A stretch of 64,000 nt of DNA. It comes from Thamnaconus septentrionalis (Eukaryota; Chordata; Actinopteri; Tetraodontiformes; Monacanthidae). The translations under genes and the position numbers were made by a program. This document shows, one piece after another, positions 36,601-48,367 of this stretch. The notes below the pieces were generated by a model that did not search any database, was not told where the DNA came from, and worked only from the letters and a program-made list of their open reading frames with translations. Numbering within the stretch: the first letter of the stretch is position 1; each line of letters opens with the position of its first letter. The stretch covers positions 21,856,444 through 21,920,443 of the forward strand of contig CM020502.1 in the NCBI GenBank assembly GCA_009823395.1. Reading direction: 5' to 3'.

Positions 36601-37294
36601 TGACATTCCTCTTGATGAATCCGTGCCGCGTTCAGCGTCCGGCAAAAGGGCTCGTACAAAGGGCTTCGACGCGTGTTTTATTTATTTTTTGTTTGTTTTT
36701 AAATAATTTGGACAAACGGACAGCCCCTTACCCATCTAAAACACGGCTAGAGATCTTGATTTACCCAGAATCGAGGCATTTTGTGAAAACAATAGTCGGT
36801 GGGTGTCGAGTAGGGATATACCCAGTTTTACAAAAGCACATGAATGAAGCTAAAGCCAACAACAGCTAATGTTGTCGTTTGAAGCGATATGTGTCCTTTC
36901 TGGCGTCGCCTGAGCAGCTCTCGACGGGGAATCCTGTCACGTCCATCGAATTTTGCACCAACTGACGCAATCTGCACAGAGTGTGCAAAAGATAGCAACA
37001 TTCATGTTTTCCGGGGGAATCCTCCATCCATTTGTGTCGTGACGGAAGCGAGCATCAGATCACAGCCCTGGCAAAAATGACGTTGCTTTGCCAATGTACG
37101 GACGGTTGCTCGGTACCTTAATGCTGTAACAGAAAGGACGTGCATGCGGACCCTTTGTGTTGGGATTGTACGGAGTCATTTCGATTTGATTTGTTGCAAT
37201 TCCGTGTTAGAATTTGACGTTCATTGTTTGAATCCCTAAAAATGTATTGTAATTGTTTTATGGTCCAGCTAAAACAAGCTTTTGTAAATATATA
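36600..37294. other. yaf2-zcrb1 spacer
   Basis: About 700 bases upstream of yaf2 and downstream of zcrb1 with no recognisable exon. The ORF across 36390-36869 is an antisense shadow of the CpG-rich promoter. Confidence 0.6.
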
Positions 37295-37300
37295 TTTATT
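37295..37300 (-). terminator. zcrb1: Candidate zcrb1 poly(A) signal
   Basis: AATAAA on the minus strand (TTTATT on plus) is the first canonical hexamer found downstream of the zcrb1 stop at 37612. If used, the truncated SINE at 37424-37554 lies inside the 3'UTR. Confidence 0.4.
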
Positions 37301-37423
37301 AACAATGATATAAATGAAACCAAAGCCAAAACATCTGTGAAGACGACTCCTTCCAATGATCAAAGCTTAAACTTAAATCCAAAAATAAACATAAAATATA
37401 AAAGACAATAACATCATGATGTA

Positions 37424-37554
37424 TTCATTCATTCATCTTCTATACCCGCTTCTTCCTTTTCAGGGTGACGGGGGTCTGCTGGAGCCTATCCCAGCTGTCT
37501 TAGGGCGAAGGCAGGGTACACCCTGGACAAGTCGCCAGTTCATCGCAGGGCCAC
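37424..37554 (-). mobile_element. 5'-truncated SINE copy with 12-bp target duplication
   Basis: The body and tail match the SINE at 31811-32155 (CTGCTGGAGCCTATCCCAGC, GTCGCCAGTTCATCGCAGGG, ATTC-type tail), but the pol III head is missing. The 12-bp repeat CATCATGATGTA flanks it exactly at 37412-37423 and 37555-37566. It is a clean truncated insertion just downstream of the zcrb1 stop. Confidence 0.85.
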
Positions 37555-37611
37555 CATCATGATGTAATTTTTAAAAAAGAGGAACTATTTAAAGGACCAA
37601 ACAATGCAATA

Positions 37612-38915
37612 CTAGTCACTCAACTCTTCCTCATCACTGAAATATGCACTTTTTTTGATTCTGTGTTTCTTTGAATCGGAGGATGTCGAAGCAAGTGCTT
37701 GATCCACCTCTGGCTGACGTTGCTGCTCTTCGTCCATACAGGCTTGCTGGAAAGACAAATAAACTCTTTTGAAATTCTTACATTATTTATTTATTTATTT
37801 ATTTTCCAGATTTTCTTTACTTTTACCTGAAAAGCAATGGCTTGGCTCAAGCTGTCCAATTTTGGATCCTCTCCCTCTTCTTCGCTCTCTGCTTCCTCTT
37901 CACTGTAGGGGAACAAAAATGACCCTTGCATTAACAGTCTAGTGGTAAAATGTATGAGTTGGTAATAAATATACATACATGTGCTGTGGTTGCTGATCCC
38001 TTTTCTTTTTTTTCTTTTCTTTCTTCTTTGGAGGTTCTCTTTCTCCCAGAATGTTTTTAGGGCAAGCATAGCTGAGATGCCCTGGGTCCTATGTAATATG
38101 CAGGACACAAAAGATTTGATTGGAATGCTGAATTTGACATGTCAACCATAAATACATTATAGGGAGAAAAAAAACTTGCACTGACCCCACATTCATAGCA
38201 TTTGGATTTGTCTGTGTAGTTGCGTCTCCTTATGAACTCTGTTGCTCGACCATTATCTATGGCGATGTTTGCCTTCACAGTTCTGCCAAACAACTGGGAG
38301 AAACGAAAATACCTGACATTCACATCTAAAGATTCAGGAATGAAGGTCAGCAACAAGGAGACTGGCACATATCTTGACATCTAACATGCAGAAACGAATT
38401 ATCATTATGAAGAGAAAATACTGTACTCACTTGTTTGTTGTTTACTGCTCTCACACAGTTGTGAGCTGATTCTCTGTCTAGGAATAGAACAAATGCCACC
38501 CCTTTGCTCCGGCGAGTGTCTTTATCCTTCACAATAGTGACTCTGAAATAAGTATGAGTAATGAACTTGTTATATCAGGTTTTGCAACAGGTATCATGTT
38601 ACAAGGTGGGAATCTTAGTCATTTAGCTTAGCCCCACTAAGACGTTTCAGCTTAAAAAACGAAAACAAACACACAAAAATAAATGCTTACTTTACAACTT
38701 TTCCATATTTCGTGAAGAGCTGAAATTCGACAAAGCAATGCACGTCAGTGGTACAATTCCATAAAGTGACGCAGTAGCTAAAAAGTCACGTTCGTCTTCC
38801 ACTGACATCAATAAAGGCACTTGCAAGTTACCTTGTGTAGATCATTGTTGGTGAGTGAGAAAGGCAGGTTTGACACATAAACGGTGCTTTTGCTCGGTGC
38901 CAAGCCTCCACTCAT
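37612..38915 (-). CDS. zcrb1: Zinc finger CCHC and RRM protein 1, U11/U12 snRNP 31 kDa (7 coding exons)
   Basis: Component of the U11/U12 di-snRNP of the minor spliceosome; nuclear RNA-binding protein (family knowledge). Coding exons are 38832-38915, 38691-38719, 38431-38542, 38186-38293, 37979-38088, 37827-37902 and 37612-37746. They join in frame to 217 residues, the length I recall for the human protein. An RRM covers about 10-88, with RNP2 VYVSNL (12-17) and RNP1 KGVAFVLF (51-58). A CCHC knuckle [14 protein letters not shown] has C107, C110, H115 and C120. A Lys-rich stretch ([16 protein letters not shown]), an acidic Glu-rich segment, [11 protein letters not shown] and the end [10 protein letters not shown] follow. 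A 5'UTR exon ends at 39091 (donor GTAAGT), and the ATG sits in the next exon (38832-38934). Introns are 90-330 bases. Confidence 0.95.
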
Positions 38916-39049
38916 GCTTAGCACACTGGACACACTGTATTAAAAACAGGAGAAGGCCAAATTAAAGGCAATCTTGTCAAATTGTCAAATCCATCACAAG
39001 CGGTCCAGTTTCCTGAGAGACGTCCAGCAAGCTGCTTACTATTATTTGT

Positions 39050-39300
39050 TTTAATGTTACTTCCGGTACTTCCATTATGGAATTACTTACCTAAACGGAG
39101 CAGAATTTTTGAATAATGATGCGAGTTTGAAAATACGGTAACAAGGTGTTCTTTAATATCGCTAGCAGTTCCAGTTTAGCGAATACAAACAACCGCCATG
39201 ACTCCTTGTCGCGCACTGATGATGTAACGACGTCTACTACCAATAAAAAGGCATTTTCCCTAGCCTGGCTAGGCTAACTAAGCGACAGAAGAAAGGTGAG
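39050..39300. promoter_or_regulatory. Shared zcrb1/pphln1 bidirectional promoter
   Basis: The first exons of zcrb1 (minus, ending at 39091) and pphln1 (plus, ending at 39295, GAAAG then GTGAGC) are divergent within about 200 bases. Visible sites are ACTTCCGG (ETS, 39059-39066, just inside zcrb1 intron 1), a YY1-like ATGGCGG on the minus strand near 39197, a CRE-like GATGTAACGACGTC near 39222 and CCAAT near 39240. No TATA box is seen. Start sites are not defined by sequence alone. Confidence 0.6.
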
Positions 39301-39823
39301 CCTTTTCTTTTTTTTTTTAATGGATGTGTTTATTATACACGACATTTGAGGTTGGTTTTGGAAGCTGTGTCGATACATAAGGTGTTCTAATTGTTCCATA
39401 CTAAGGTACTTTTCATTTTTGCGTGTTATGGGTCAGGTAACTTGCCAAACTGTAAAGCAAACGTGCGTCTCTTTGCAGCTATATGGAGGCTTGTTAATTA
39501 GCATCGATAGCAATTCACTAGTAAGGCAGCTGCAGAAGGTACTCTGTGGATAAATATTTCCCCGTGATTTTTGCTTGTGTAGGAAGGTGTTCATTGTTCG
39601 CTATAAAGCTGCTGCTGCTGCTGTCAATTGCTGCTGCTGTGTGCCAGTGTATGATGAACCCTCGTTCATTCTGAGTTAAAAAATAAAATAAAATAACTGT
39701 TATTCTTGCTTGCACATGCAAAAATAAATGGGAACTTTTCTTTCGTCTTGTGATAAACCGTTGTTTGAAAACATTTCCCCTTATTTTTGTTTTTACATTT
39801 TACAAATTTCTCTGTTTTCACAG

Positions 39824-39865
39824 ATTGAGCTGAAGGTCGCATTGTACCATTTCATTTGGTTAAAA
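39824..39865 (+). other. pphln1: pphln1 5'UTR exon 2 ending in the A of the start codon
   Basis: The acceptor is TTTTCACAG and the donor GTAAGC follows TTAAAA. The next exon begins TGACATACAGAAGA, so ATG ACA TAC AGA AGA (MTYRR) forms only after splicing. No other in-frame ATG is visible near this position that would give a conserved N-terminus. Confidence 0.7.
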
Positions 39866-42800
39866 GTAAGCTGATCTCTTTGTATTCTTTGATTTAACTA
39901 AATTGTCTTAACCATTGTGCCGTTTTATACTACACATCATCTATTGGCTATTTTTGCCCTATTGCTATCATGAAATTATAATTTGAAAAGCCTTTCCTGG
40001 ACCTGTGTTTGAAAGTCACCAGTATATTTATATGTTTGCTTTGTGCAGTGACATACAGAAGAGAACGGAGCGTAAGAGAGGTGTATGAGGAACGCTTCAT
40101 GCCAGACAGACCAGTGAGTGTGTGAAAAGCAACCTTAGACGTTGCTATTAGCGTTGGAATAATTTTCCCCATTGTATTTTCAAATACAAGTTGCCTACTG
40201 GCCTTTAAAATGTGAAGATGTAGTATATAACGTTGCAAATTCTAAAAAAGGCACAATTTTCAAATGAAGTATGTCTTTAAGAATATTAAACAGTCTTGTA
40301 ACGTTCACAATCGCATCCCATTAGGGTCCGTACCCACGGTCTGGTGGAACAGTGGAGAGGCGGGGTCCCTTTGGAAGACCTGAGGACGAATACAATCGTA
40401 GCAGTTATGAATATGAGGGAGGACCACGCTTTTTCCCGAACGGAGGGGCCCCACGCAATTACCATGAGGACCAGAGGGGCTACCATGGAGAAAACATGCA
40501 TTTCCCTGCTGAACGCAGAACTGGGCCACCCTCAAGGAGGGTAAGAGCAAGAATGTCATCCAACAAAATGAAAAAAAAAAACACAAAATAAAAACCTAGT
40601 TTTGTATTTTAAACAAAATGCAGTGATCGTGGTCAAATACAATGTGTTGCACAAATAAAACAACAAATTATATTTGTAGTGAGGCAAAATGTGTTTTGTT
40701 GACCTCCATTTAAAGATAATAATTGAGAAAAATCTTCAGTATGACCCAAACTTTGTGAAAGGATTTTTTTTTTTTTGGTTGTTTGTTTGTTTTTGTCATT
40801 CGCCGATTACTCCCACTCCACCCCGGCCACGCTGAGGCGAAGCATGTGCTGCTTGGTGACTGTCGTGGCGCATCGACTCGCTGCCGCTGCGTTAAGACGC
40901 ACCGGCAGACTTCGCTCTCACGGGACAACTGAACATCATCGTCAGACTGTGAATATTCCTCTTTGGAATCTGAGTCAGCCATTATTTGACGAAGTACTTC
41001 GTCAACGAAGAAACCTCTCGGCGATGTATTCTCGGCAAAATTCGCTGTCTTTCTCTCACCGCTCCCACTACAACCACTTCCTTGTCTCCTCGACTGAGGC
41101 TTTCTCTGTCTTTATACTCCAAAATCTGAATATAAACACCCCGACAAATGCTACTCAGATTGAAGCCACAGGTATCTGCCATCTCCTGGTGTAAAGTGGT
41201 AACTACTTTTAGCACCATATTTGCCGCTATGGCCTGTTTAATTCAACAATGACGCTTGTCGCAATTTTGCGACCATGGCGCCTAAAGGGTTAATCATCTT
41301 TTCTTCGGAGACTCTTTTTGTTTGTTGTTTGATACATACAAAGCAGGAGAAAAAGCAGTTATGCCATTTTGAATTGGTGAAAACCGTAAAAATTGACAGG
41401 AAACAAGAAACGGCAGACGGATTTAAATGCTCATCGATTAATAGACAAGTCTGAGTATTTAAGATGCAGTCAGACTCGTGGCCAGAAGATGGCGATACAA
41501 CATCAAGGTTGTATCTTCAAGCCAACCTGCGCAACAGTGAAAGTAATCTATTAAGAATCATAATAGCCTCTACTGTCATTGTAACAGTTCAACAGAATTC
41601 GTTTTTTTAGGTTTATTTTTTTGTTTGTTTTTCTTATTTGGACCTCCTAAATTTTTATTTGTTTTTTTGTGACCTCATAGGAGGAATATCCTTACAGAGC
41701 ACCCAGGGAAGACCCCCACACAGGACGCACCATGGAGTTTGGGTAGGCAATTTCCATTCCTCAAAGAAAAACCAGTGTGCTTTTTTACACATATATAAAA
41801 AAGAAAAGCCATTAATCCTGACACTTGTTGTTTTATCATGATAATTTACATGTTGTTCAGGCTGCCTTCAATCAAACATTTTGGTCTGTTTGTCCCCTCA
41901 GAGCCCGAGCACCGCCCCCAGTGCGAAATCAAGGAATCTACCCAGCACCCAGATCACTCCCAGAGAGCGGCGAGGACACGCTAGTGCAAGCCATCCTGAA
42001 CTTGGACAGAGCGTACGAATAACACACGTCTCCATTGCTCTGCCTGCTGATTCACCCCGTGAACCGCGCAGAGCTGACGGTGTATTTGCTGCACAACCGT
42101 CACTTCACCACTCTGCTCTTCCAGGGAGGACAGAGACCACTTCAGGAGGAAGGCGGCCGCGTACCCTCCGATCAGAGAGAGGTCGCCGTTGCGGCGAGAG
42201 GTGGCCCGTTCGCCCCACAGTCGCTCCGGCTCCAGCGTCAGCAGCAGAGGCTACTCGCCAGACAGAGCCAAGGGCCTTCCATTTCCTGCACAGCAAGGCA
42301 AGAGTATGTAGAGTGTAGATCTGGACACTCCCCTGATGCAGTCGAGAAAGCAGTCTGCCCCCCCATCACAAGAGGGGAATTTAATATGCATTTACAAAAA
42401 ATAGAAACCTACGGTAGTTCAGGAGAGTCAAATCTCAACTTACCATTTGGGTTTTGACCGCCATCATTGTCCTGTTCTCATTTATTGACTTGGATCATTT
42501 GGCCAATCGGCTTTGCAGGTGCGGAGAGTTCAGAGGCCACTGCCGAGCAACTCTTGAGGGTGCTCTTCCCTCGGCAGAGTGGACAGGACACGACGGGTCT
42601 GTACATCAAGCAGTGAGGGGGAAAAAAAAAGAGGCTCAGATGCGGTTGACAGCAGCCCGATTTGTTGTTGCCCAAGGTTCTCCTCAGAATCGCGTCATTC
42701 CAAAAAGAAATTCCTGTCATTCCTCAGCCACTTTTAGAGGAAAAAGAATGAATGAGGGAATAACTGCGTGTTTAAACATCGAGGGGGGCAACATGGCCAA

Positions 42801-45800
42801 CACATTCTGTTGTTGCCAACAACGAAAGTGGATTTTCTGTCAACCGGGTCTGAAGCACATTGCGCTCATTGTTTTGGTAGTTGAAACCAAAGTGACTTTC
42901 CAATAATCCACACATTAGTGCATTTAATCATTTCGTAGACATTTGACATATGTATGGCTGTAGCTAAGGAGGTAGAGCCTCGTCCGATCCTCATCTCTGT
43001 TGTGCTATAGCATTCCACCACCACTATAAAAGTGCTATCTGTGTGAGAGTAGCTGCCTGAGAACTCCGTTTGTTGGCAGGCATCAGGGGAGTGAACCTGT
43101 TTTGGTTTGGATTAAAAGGACAGCATTGGTCTGTTCACATCTCATCATCATCTTCTGCTTTGGTCCTTCTGCAGGCTATGACGAGAACTATGCTGTGGGC
43201 AAAGCAGCTGGTAAGTACTGAAATGTACTCAATGCAGATTTAAGGAATTGGATGCTTCGGGCGCCGCTCCTCCATCCTATTGGAAAAAGTGAGAGCTTAG
43301 CCAAATGAAGGCTGGGCAAGTTGACACAGGGAGGTTTTATTTCTTAAAGGTTACAGTCGTTAAACTTCACCTATCACCGTTGCGGGTAACCCGAGAGTGA
43401 CGGAGAGCGTTTCTAATGTGTCCGGCAGCCAATCCCCCCCCTCATTCTCTCTGCCGCTCTGTCAGGCCTCGTAAGATGCCCCCGGTTTTTGGAGTAGAGC
43501 AGCGACAAGCAGAAGTATAGGATGTCTAATGGGCGCTCACAAAGCTGAAGCTTCCACCTTGGGGTGTTTTTGTTCCTGCTCTGGGGACCCGAGAGTTCAT
43601 GTTTGTTTGAAGAGATGGTTGGTGGGCAGCGCAGCTTTAGCCGCTTTGAAATGAGATCGTAGTCAGAGGGACTCCAGTATCTATAGCTGTCGCTATAATG
43701 TTCCGTGAATTCTTTGTGTGTGTTGCTGCAGAAAAAATCCCTGGCCTGTCGAGAGAAGGCTCCCCGCACAGCGCGACATCGAACAAGGTGAGCATCTGGT
43801 CGGAACACGAGAAAAAGAAAATCTGTCTCTTCATCATTTAAACGCATTTATACAAGTCAAACATTCCCTATATATCATGTACTTCATGATACATCCAGGT
43901 ACAGGGGATGTATCTGGAACTTTTTAAAGTCCATCTTTTCCTTTTAAAAAGGTGTTTAGCTCCATTGAAGTTAGTTAATGGGTTTTAAAGTGGCCCTCGC
44001 GCAGAGCATAAAAAGCCACCGGCCCCCGTGGTTTGTTTATGTATGCGGTAAGCGGACTTCAATCAGCCCATCATGGTGAAGTGAAGAGGGCTCAAGTGTC
44101 AACCGAAGCTCAGGGTCGTCTGTCCTTAAAGGCCTCACCCCCCGCCCCCGCCCCCTTTTTATTTTTTTAAACAAGCAAATTGAATGTAGATCTAAAGCAA
44201 TAGATCGATTTTCCTGACACCATCCCATCCCGACTGTGCAAGAGGAGCGTAAATGCTATCAGATGTGGCCCGGCGTGCCGGCTGAGGCCACCCAGAAGTT
44301 AAGAGGCGAACTAGGTAGCTCGAGTCATATCGCTATCAGAGGATCTACACCGCAAAGCTCAAGAGAAATCCCTCGTGGAGCTCATGGGCAAATCTGTTTA
44401 CACTGAAGGATTGTTTCCTCTCTCTGCCAGAGTCTGATTCTGACTCTTGGGTTGGGTTGGAGTGTCTGGCCTGTCAGGGTCTTTTTTTTTTTTTTTTCAT
44501 TGGGAAAAATTGATGCGTCATGTCGGGTCGGAGGAAAATCCGCCATGTCGTGAAGCATTAGTCTTGCAGGGAACGGTTTGCGGGCACCCTGAGCGGTTCA
44601 CATCAGCTGATGTTGGTACGTTTTCCTGTTCAATGTCAGGGAAAGCGCTTTGCTGGGACAGTTTAGCTGGCGGGGAGACAATGCAACTATCCTGAAATAT
44701 CTCGGCCGTACCTCGCGTGTCCGTTTGTGAAAGGGCCCATAGAAAGGATTCGAAAAGGGGAGACAGACCTCAGAAGGCGATCGGGTCAATCATCAACCAC
44801 TTTTATGGTTGACCAGTCAAATTTGTAGCTGCATATTTAGCCAGTTGAAGGCCTCCTATTGATGCAAAGGTTAGAATTAGCCACACATTAGCCCGATAAT
44901 TTACAGAACTTATGCCCAAGGCTCCAAGGGGTAAACGTGTGAATGCAGAAAATCCACGCTAATCTCTTGAGCAGCAGCCTACGTTGCACTTTGCTGATCC
45001 TTCTTCCTGGTCTTCTTCTTCTGTGGTTTTTAAGAGCACTGTGGCCCAGTACAACTTCTTGCTTTGGTCACAACTAGACCCTTCTCGTTCCTCCCACCTG
45101 TTTATCCACAAGTGATTGATTGAAACTTTTCTTCTTTTTTTTTTATTGGAAGTGGACAACATAGATGAGTGGGATTTCAGGCTTGAAACCTGAGCCGCCC
45201 GCCTCCTGTATGAGGTTACTTGGACAAATCCATGCTGTAAATTCTGTGCACCAACAAAACAGGCATCCACGTTTGCCTGCAAGTATGACACAGATTTATT
45301 GCTAAGTATTAGATGCCAAGTTCTTTGTATTATCATTATTATTATTATTATTATTATTATCCATGATCCACAACTTGGTTACTGAATTGTCATAACTTAC
45401 ACACAGTGACACACAGTGCAGTCATACATTGGCAAAAGGCTGTGGGTCAATTGGAATTTAAAAAGCTCTCCTGCAGCTGTGACAGCCTCGATTTTCAATC
45501 TCCCTAATTTCTTTGTCCTACCTGTTGCGATAACCAATCAATCTCTGTTTCAATGGCAACTCTTGTGCAGCGCTTGGTCACATGAGTCCCAGCCCTGCAA
45601 AATAAGTTGAGATTTACGGCGGCGAAAAAGCAGCAAAGTCTCCCCAAAGCCAACATGTCAGATGTGGCGTCATTTCGAATGTAGTCCTAATGTTAACAGT
45701 ATGGATTTTCTTTTCCCAAAAAGCGTGTATTTCTCCTCGCACATTCATCATGTTGCCTTAATGCGCCACTCTACGTCTGACACATGGTGATTTAGATTTT

Positions 45801-48314
45801 TTTTTTTTCAAATAAAAAGAAGAGGAACAGCACAGCATGACTTTCTGCATCTAATCCGCCTTGCTTTTGTAGTCACTCACTGGTCCTGTGTGATTAACTG
45901 TGTTTCGTTTCAAGCTGACTTGCATGCGCAATGCTGTGCAAGCGAGCCACTTTGATCATAACCCTCATAAAAACACGACCTTATGTGCCGCGTTTCTGTC
46001 CGAGCCATCCTATTATTTTTCTCATTAGCAGCGCTCTGATCTTTTCAAACATATTTGATTATTTTTTTTCAACCATTTTCATTATATTTACATTGAACTG
46101 ACCTTTGACCAACTTTGTTACCATGTTCTTAAATATGTAAAGAAAAAAAAGAAACTCTTTTCACCCTTGTTTATGTGGATTTTTTTTTTTTTTTTTACTG
46201 CCCACTACCATCCAATCAACTGCTATGATGAAAGTTTTAAGTGCCCCTCCCCTTCTTACACACACACACACACACACAAACTAATGCTGAACATCAGTCT
46301 CCCTGTGCGTTTGATCCAGCCTGCGGTGCATTGTTGTTTGCTGCCCTGGGAGCACAAACCCCGTAACCTTGGCAGAGATGAAAGGGCCACACTGTGTCCT
46401 GCGTAGCTTGCACCCGTGGCCCCTGGCCACCGCCTGCTGTGGCGATTCAACAAACATCCAAGACACATGCAGGCCTTCTGGAGACATCTGAGGAAGGCTG
46501 TGAGCAAAGTGGAGGGCGGCCAAGGAGACTCTTTAGGTCTGGATGGAAGGCCCAGGATCTTGTTTGCGATTTGGCGTTAAATTGAAATGAATGTGTCTGC
46601 ATAATTTGCAATCGACAGAACATTCCTCGCAGCTTCGGTTTGAAAAGGCTCAGAAGGGAAACTGGAAACTGACGAATGCGCTATTTGAAGGGGCGTAAGC
46701 ATTCCTCCCGAGCATCGCCTCGGGGAAAGACACAAAAAAGGGGAATAACTGGATGATGCTTTATGAGCCACACTTCTTTCTCTCTTTATCTTAGACCTTG
46801 CGACGCCACGCCACGTACTATCTCTCATAATTGCCCTTCGGTTATGCCTCAGACCTCGGCCCGTTCCCGGTAATGTACGGGCTGGACTTTTAGTCATGGC
46901 TGGGCCGCTCCGGCTCGCCTTGGCCCTCAGACTTTAATAGTATCAGGAAATGAGCGAAAGAAAATTGCTTAGCGATCCAAGTTGGCCTCGTTTCTGCCCT
47001 CTGCTCGTTGGCCTGCCTCACAGTCATACTTATAGCGACTGGAGTTTCCAGTCTACCCATTAAGATGCCTTATCTGGACAGATTTACAATTACAGTCATG
47101 AAAAAGGAGCTCTAATGCAAACTTGCATGATGAAATTATTCAATTCTTGGCAAAGTTAAAAATAGGGAACCAAAATGATGGTCCTGTCTCCGGAATCGGT
47201 GCCATTATCCCCCGTTAGTGTTCCTTGCTAAGTCTTCCTTCCTGTTTTGTTCCTAGGAGGAGAACAATCCCCCTGAAACGTGTAAAGAGGAGCTGCCGGT
47301 GCCTTCCGCTGTGGAGGAGAGCCAAAAGCCGTCGATGGACAATCTCCAAGAACGACGAGCCCAAGCCATCGCCGCCAAAGCTCAGGAAATAGAGAAGGTA
47401 CTTGTGCTTTGTTGGAACTGTGTTTGTTGTACCGCAGCTCAGTGACATTATTTATCTGTCCGCTTGATTCAAGGGTAGTTTATCATGAAAATAACTGAAA
47501 GAAAATTACAAAATGGCTGGTCAGCGACTTCGCTTCAGGCTTTTTTTTTTATTTCCAGTCAATCTCTGCTAAGTCTGTTTACGCCTCATTTATTACTACG
47601 GTCCACAGACACTGATTCTTCCATATATCTCCAGTATTCAGGTTTTGTCTCACTTGCTTTCTCTTATACATTCGCCTTTAGAAGTGGTAAATTGGTCACA
47701 CTTGCCTTTAAACATGTCAAATGGCCACGTGCACGAATCGGCCTTGACTGGCCCCAGTCACACATACTCCATTTTACTGGAAAGGCACAGCTGGGACTGT
47801 TCCTAACAAGACAGGAAATTAAATATTCCAATCCAAGAGTCTCGTTAGCAGTTTCATTTCAAACCTTCCCAAACAGCTCGCCGCATATCGGCTTAAAAAG
47901 CACGGGTAATAATTCTCCGTCAAGGTAGTTTGGGTTGCTGGCTTTACCGTCATTCTCATCAGCGGCTTTCAAACCTCCAGCAGCGGCTCATTAGATCTTA
48001 CAAGACTGAAGCGTAGCCCCTTCCCCTCCAACCCAATGTTTCTGACTCATCACATCATCCCAAGAAAACGGAGGCACGCGTAGCCCCTGCGCAGAGCAGG
48101 GGGTCGGAAACCACAAAGAGCAGCGACGGCGGTCGCGGCGCATCAGTTTGCACTTACAATAAATAAAGCCAGAGGCATGAAAAGCTCCTCAGGCTCGGGG
48201 TTCCAGCTCGGCTTGGGTTATCTAATGAAGCCCATTCCTGCACCAGCGCGCCCTGCTGCTGCTGCTGCTGCCGCTTTACTGGGACCATTAAACCTGAGCC
48301 AGCTCTGCCCCAGG

Positions 48315-48367
<53 letters not shown>

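Larger units (their letters stand above)
43788..47256 (+). other. pphln1: pphln1 intron between SREGSPHS and EENNPPE exons
   Basis: A 3.5 kb intron, donor GTGAGC, acceptor TTCCTAG. It has T-rich runs and microsatellites, and an ORF-less GC-balanced block at about 46780-47100. No other exon was recognised. Confidence 0.7.

Noticed and set aside
37612..38915. U12-type (AT-AC or GTATCCTT) introns in zcrb1, itself a minor-spliceosome gene
   Set aside because: All six donors inside the zcrb1 coding region are ordinary GT types and no U12 branch-point consensus was seen.
42519..42617. Possible extra pphln1 exon starting GTGCGGAGAGTTC
   Set aside because: It has an acceptor-like CAG but ends in TGA with no donor. 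Joining 42303 directly to 43175 keeps the frame into the conserved SREGSPHS segment.
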